5,792 nt of DNA, taken from JAFKKF01 sp038323025. GTDB taxonomy: Bacteria > Pseudomonadota > Alphaproteobacteria > Rhizobiales > Kaistiaceae. Below are positions 5,554-5,792 of the stretch, piece by piece. Positions within the stretch are counted from its first letter, which is position 1; each line of letters begins with the position of its first letter. The notes beneath the pieces are model-generated. The model ran no database searches and was not told the DNA's origin. It saw nothing but the letters and a program-made list of their open reading frames with translations. The DNA is taken from the NCBI GenBank assembly GCA_038323025.1, contig JBBQGL010000191.1, positions 1-5,792 of the forward strand, read 5' to 3'. The position numbers and the translations under genes were made by a program.

Positions 5554-5568
5554 GGGGCACCGTGCCCC
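5554..5568. repeat. Short inverted repeat upstream of the small membrane protein gene
   Basis: GGGGCAC and GTGCCCC form perfect 7-bp arms around a single central base. There is no T-tract on either side, so it is not a convincing terminator. It overlaps the alternative GTG start (5558-5560) of the small membrane protein frame, and could be a hairpin or protein site. Confidence 0.35.
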
Positions 5569-5574
5569 GAATGC

Positions 5575-5631
5575 TTCCGGCTGCAATCAGATGTTAGTTG
5601 AGCCGCCTGCCTGCAATACCCCTTGCCGGAA
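5575..5631. repeat. Junction region with spaced inverted and direct repeats next to IS630 remnant
   Basis: TTCCGGC (5575-5581) and its complement GCCGGAA (5625-5631) flank 43 nt, and CTGCAAT occurs twice in direct orientation (5581-5587 and 5611-5617). The end of the insertion element should fall somewhere between the transposase stop (5655) and the small membrane protein gene, but the opposite end lies outside the window, so the terminal repeat and TA target duplication cannot be fixed. The repeats may be chance. Confidence 0.25.
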
Positions 5632-5654
5632 ACCCGTTCAGCCCGGGCGAGCAA

Positions 5655-5792
5655 CTAGTGGAGCGATTCAATCACATGCTTCCCTCGCTGGACTGCAGCG
5701 AGAACTCGGTTTGGATCGGCGGTCCAGACGAAGGGTTTGGGGTCGGCATTGGTTTCCTGGACGAAGCGGTTGATGGCAGCCTGAAGGTCGAC
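5655..5792 (-). mobile_element. IS630-family transposase, C-terminal 45 residues (cut by window edge)
   Basis: Reading leftward from the right edge, the open frame encodes 45 residues ending in a TAG at 5655-5657. The residues include INRFVQETNADPKPFVWTAD and the ending VQRGKHVIESLH, which is the characteristic C-terminal tail of IS630/Tc1-mariner-type transposases (the part after the catalytic DDE domain, with the ADPKPFVWT motif). The catalytic residues lie beyond the window, so it is not possible to say whether the element is intact. IS630 elements insert at TA dinucleotides. Its presence suggests the toxin-antitoxin segment sits in or beside a rearranged part of the chromosome. Confidence 0.85.

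Noticed and set aside
5519..5560. Longer starts (GTG 5560 or ATG 5551) for the small membrane protein
   Set aside because: Neither has a convincing Shine-Dalgarno, the added residues are polar, and the ATG at 5518 has AGGG at 7-nt spacing.

Overview
The window is GC-rich (roughly two thirds G+C) and every gene that can be supported reads leftward, on the minus strand. The gene set points to an alphaproteobacterium, possibly a sphingomonad or relative: a three-gene proton-translocating transhydrogenase with a split alpha subunit (pntA1-pntA2-pntB), a tiny aa3-type cytochrome oxidase subunit IV gene directly upstream of it, and an ABC1-family kinase of alphaproteobacterial type. The genus is inferred from gene content and not established.

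Right to left, in the direction of transcription, the layout is as follows. (1) The last 45 codons of an IS630-family transposase enter from the right edge (5655-5792), followed by a 94-nt junction with short repeats. (2) A 61-residue hydrophobic membrane protein (5333-5518). (3) A type II toxin-antitoxin module: an AbrB/MazE-like antitoxin (5049-5273) overlapping a Doc/Fic-fold toxin (4666-5052) by ATGA, headed by a perfect 25-bp dyad lying on a plausible promoter. (4) Only 3 nt after doc, an ABC1 protein kinase-like gene (3247-4662) starts at a TTG whose ribosome binding site lies inside the end of doc, so it looks like a passenger in the TA operon. (5) A DoxX-family membrane protein (2741-3187). 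(6) A promoter-like sequence, then the putative energy-metabolism operon: cytochrome oxidase subunit IV (2484-2639), pntA1 (1318-2457), pntA2 (827-1315) and pntB (1-747, cut by the left edge).

The pnt genes together make the inner-membrane enzyme that uses the proton gradient to drive hydride transfer from NADH to NADP+. Their association with a respiratory oxidase subunit fits joint control of proton-motive force and NADPH supply. The most unusual arrangement is the AbrB-Doc toxin module apparently driving a divergent ABC1 kinase, with an IS630 remnant close by. No RNA genes, CRISPR array or replication origin were seen. The long plus-strand open frames are high-GC shadows of the minus-strand genes.
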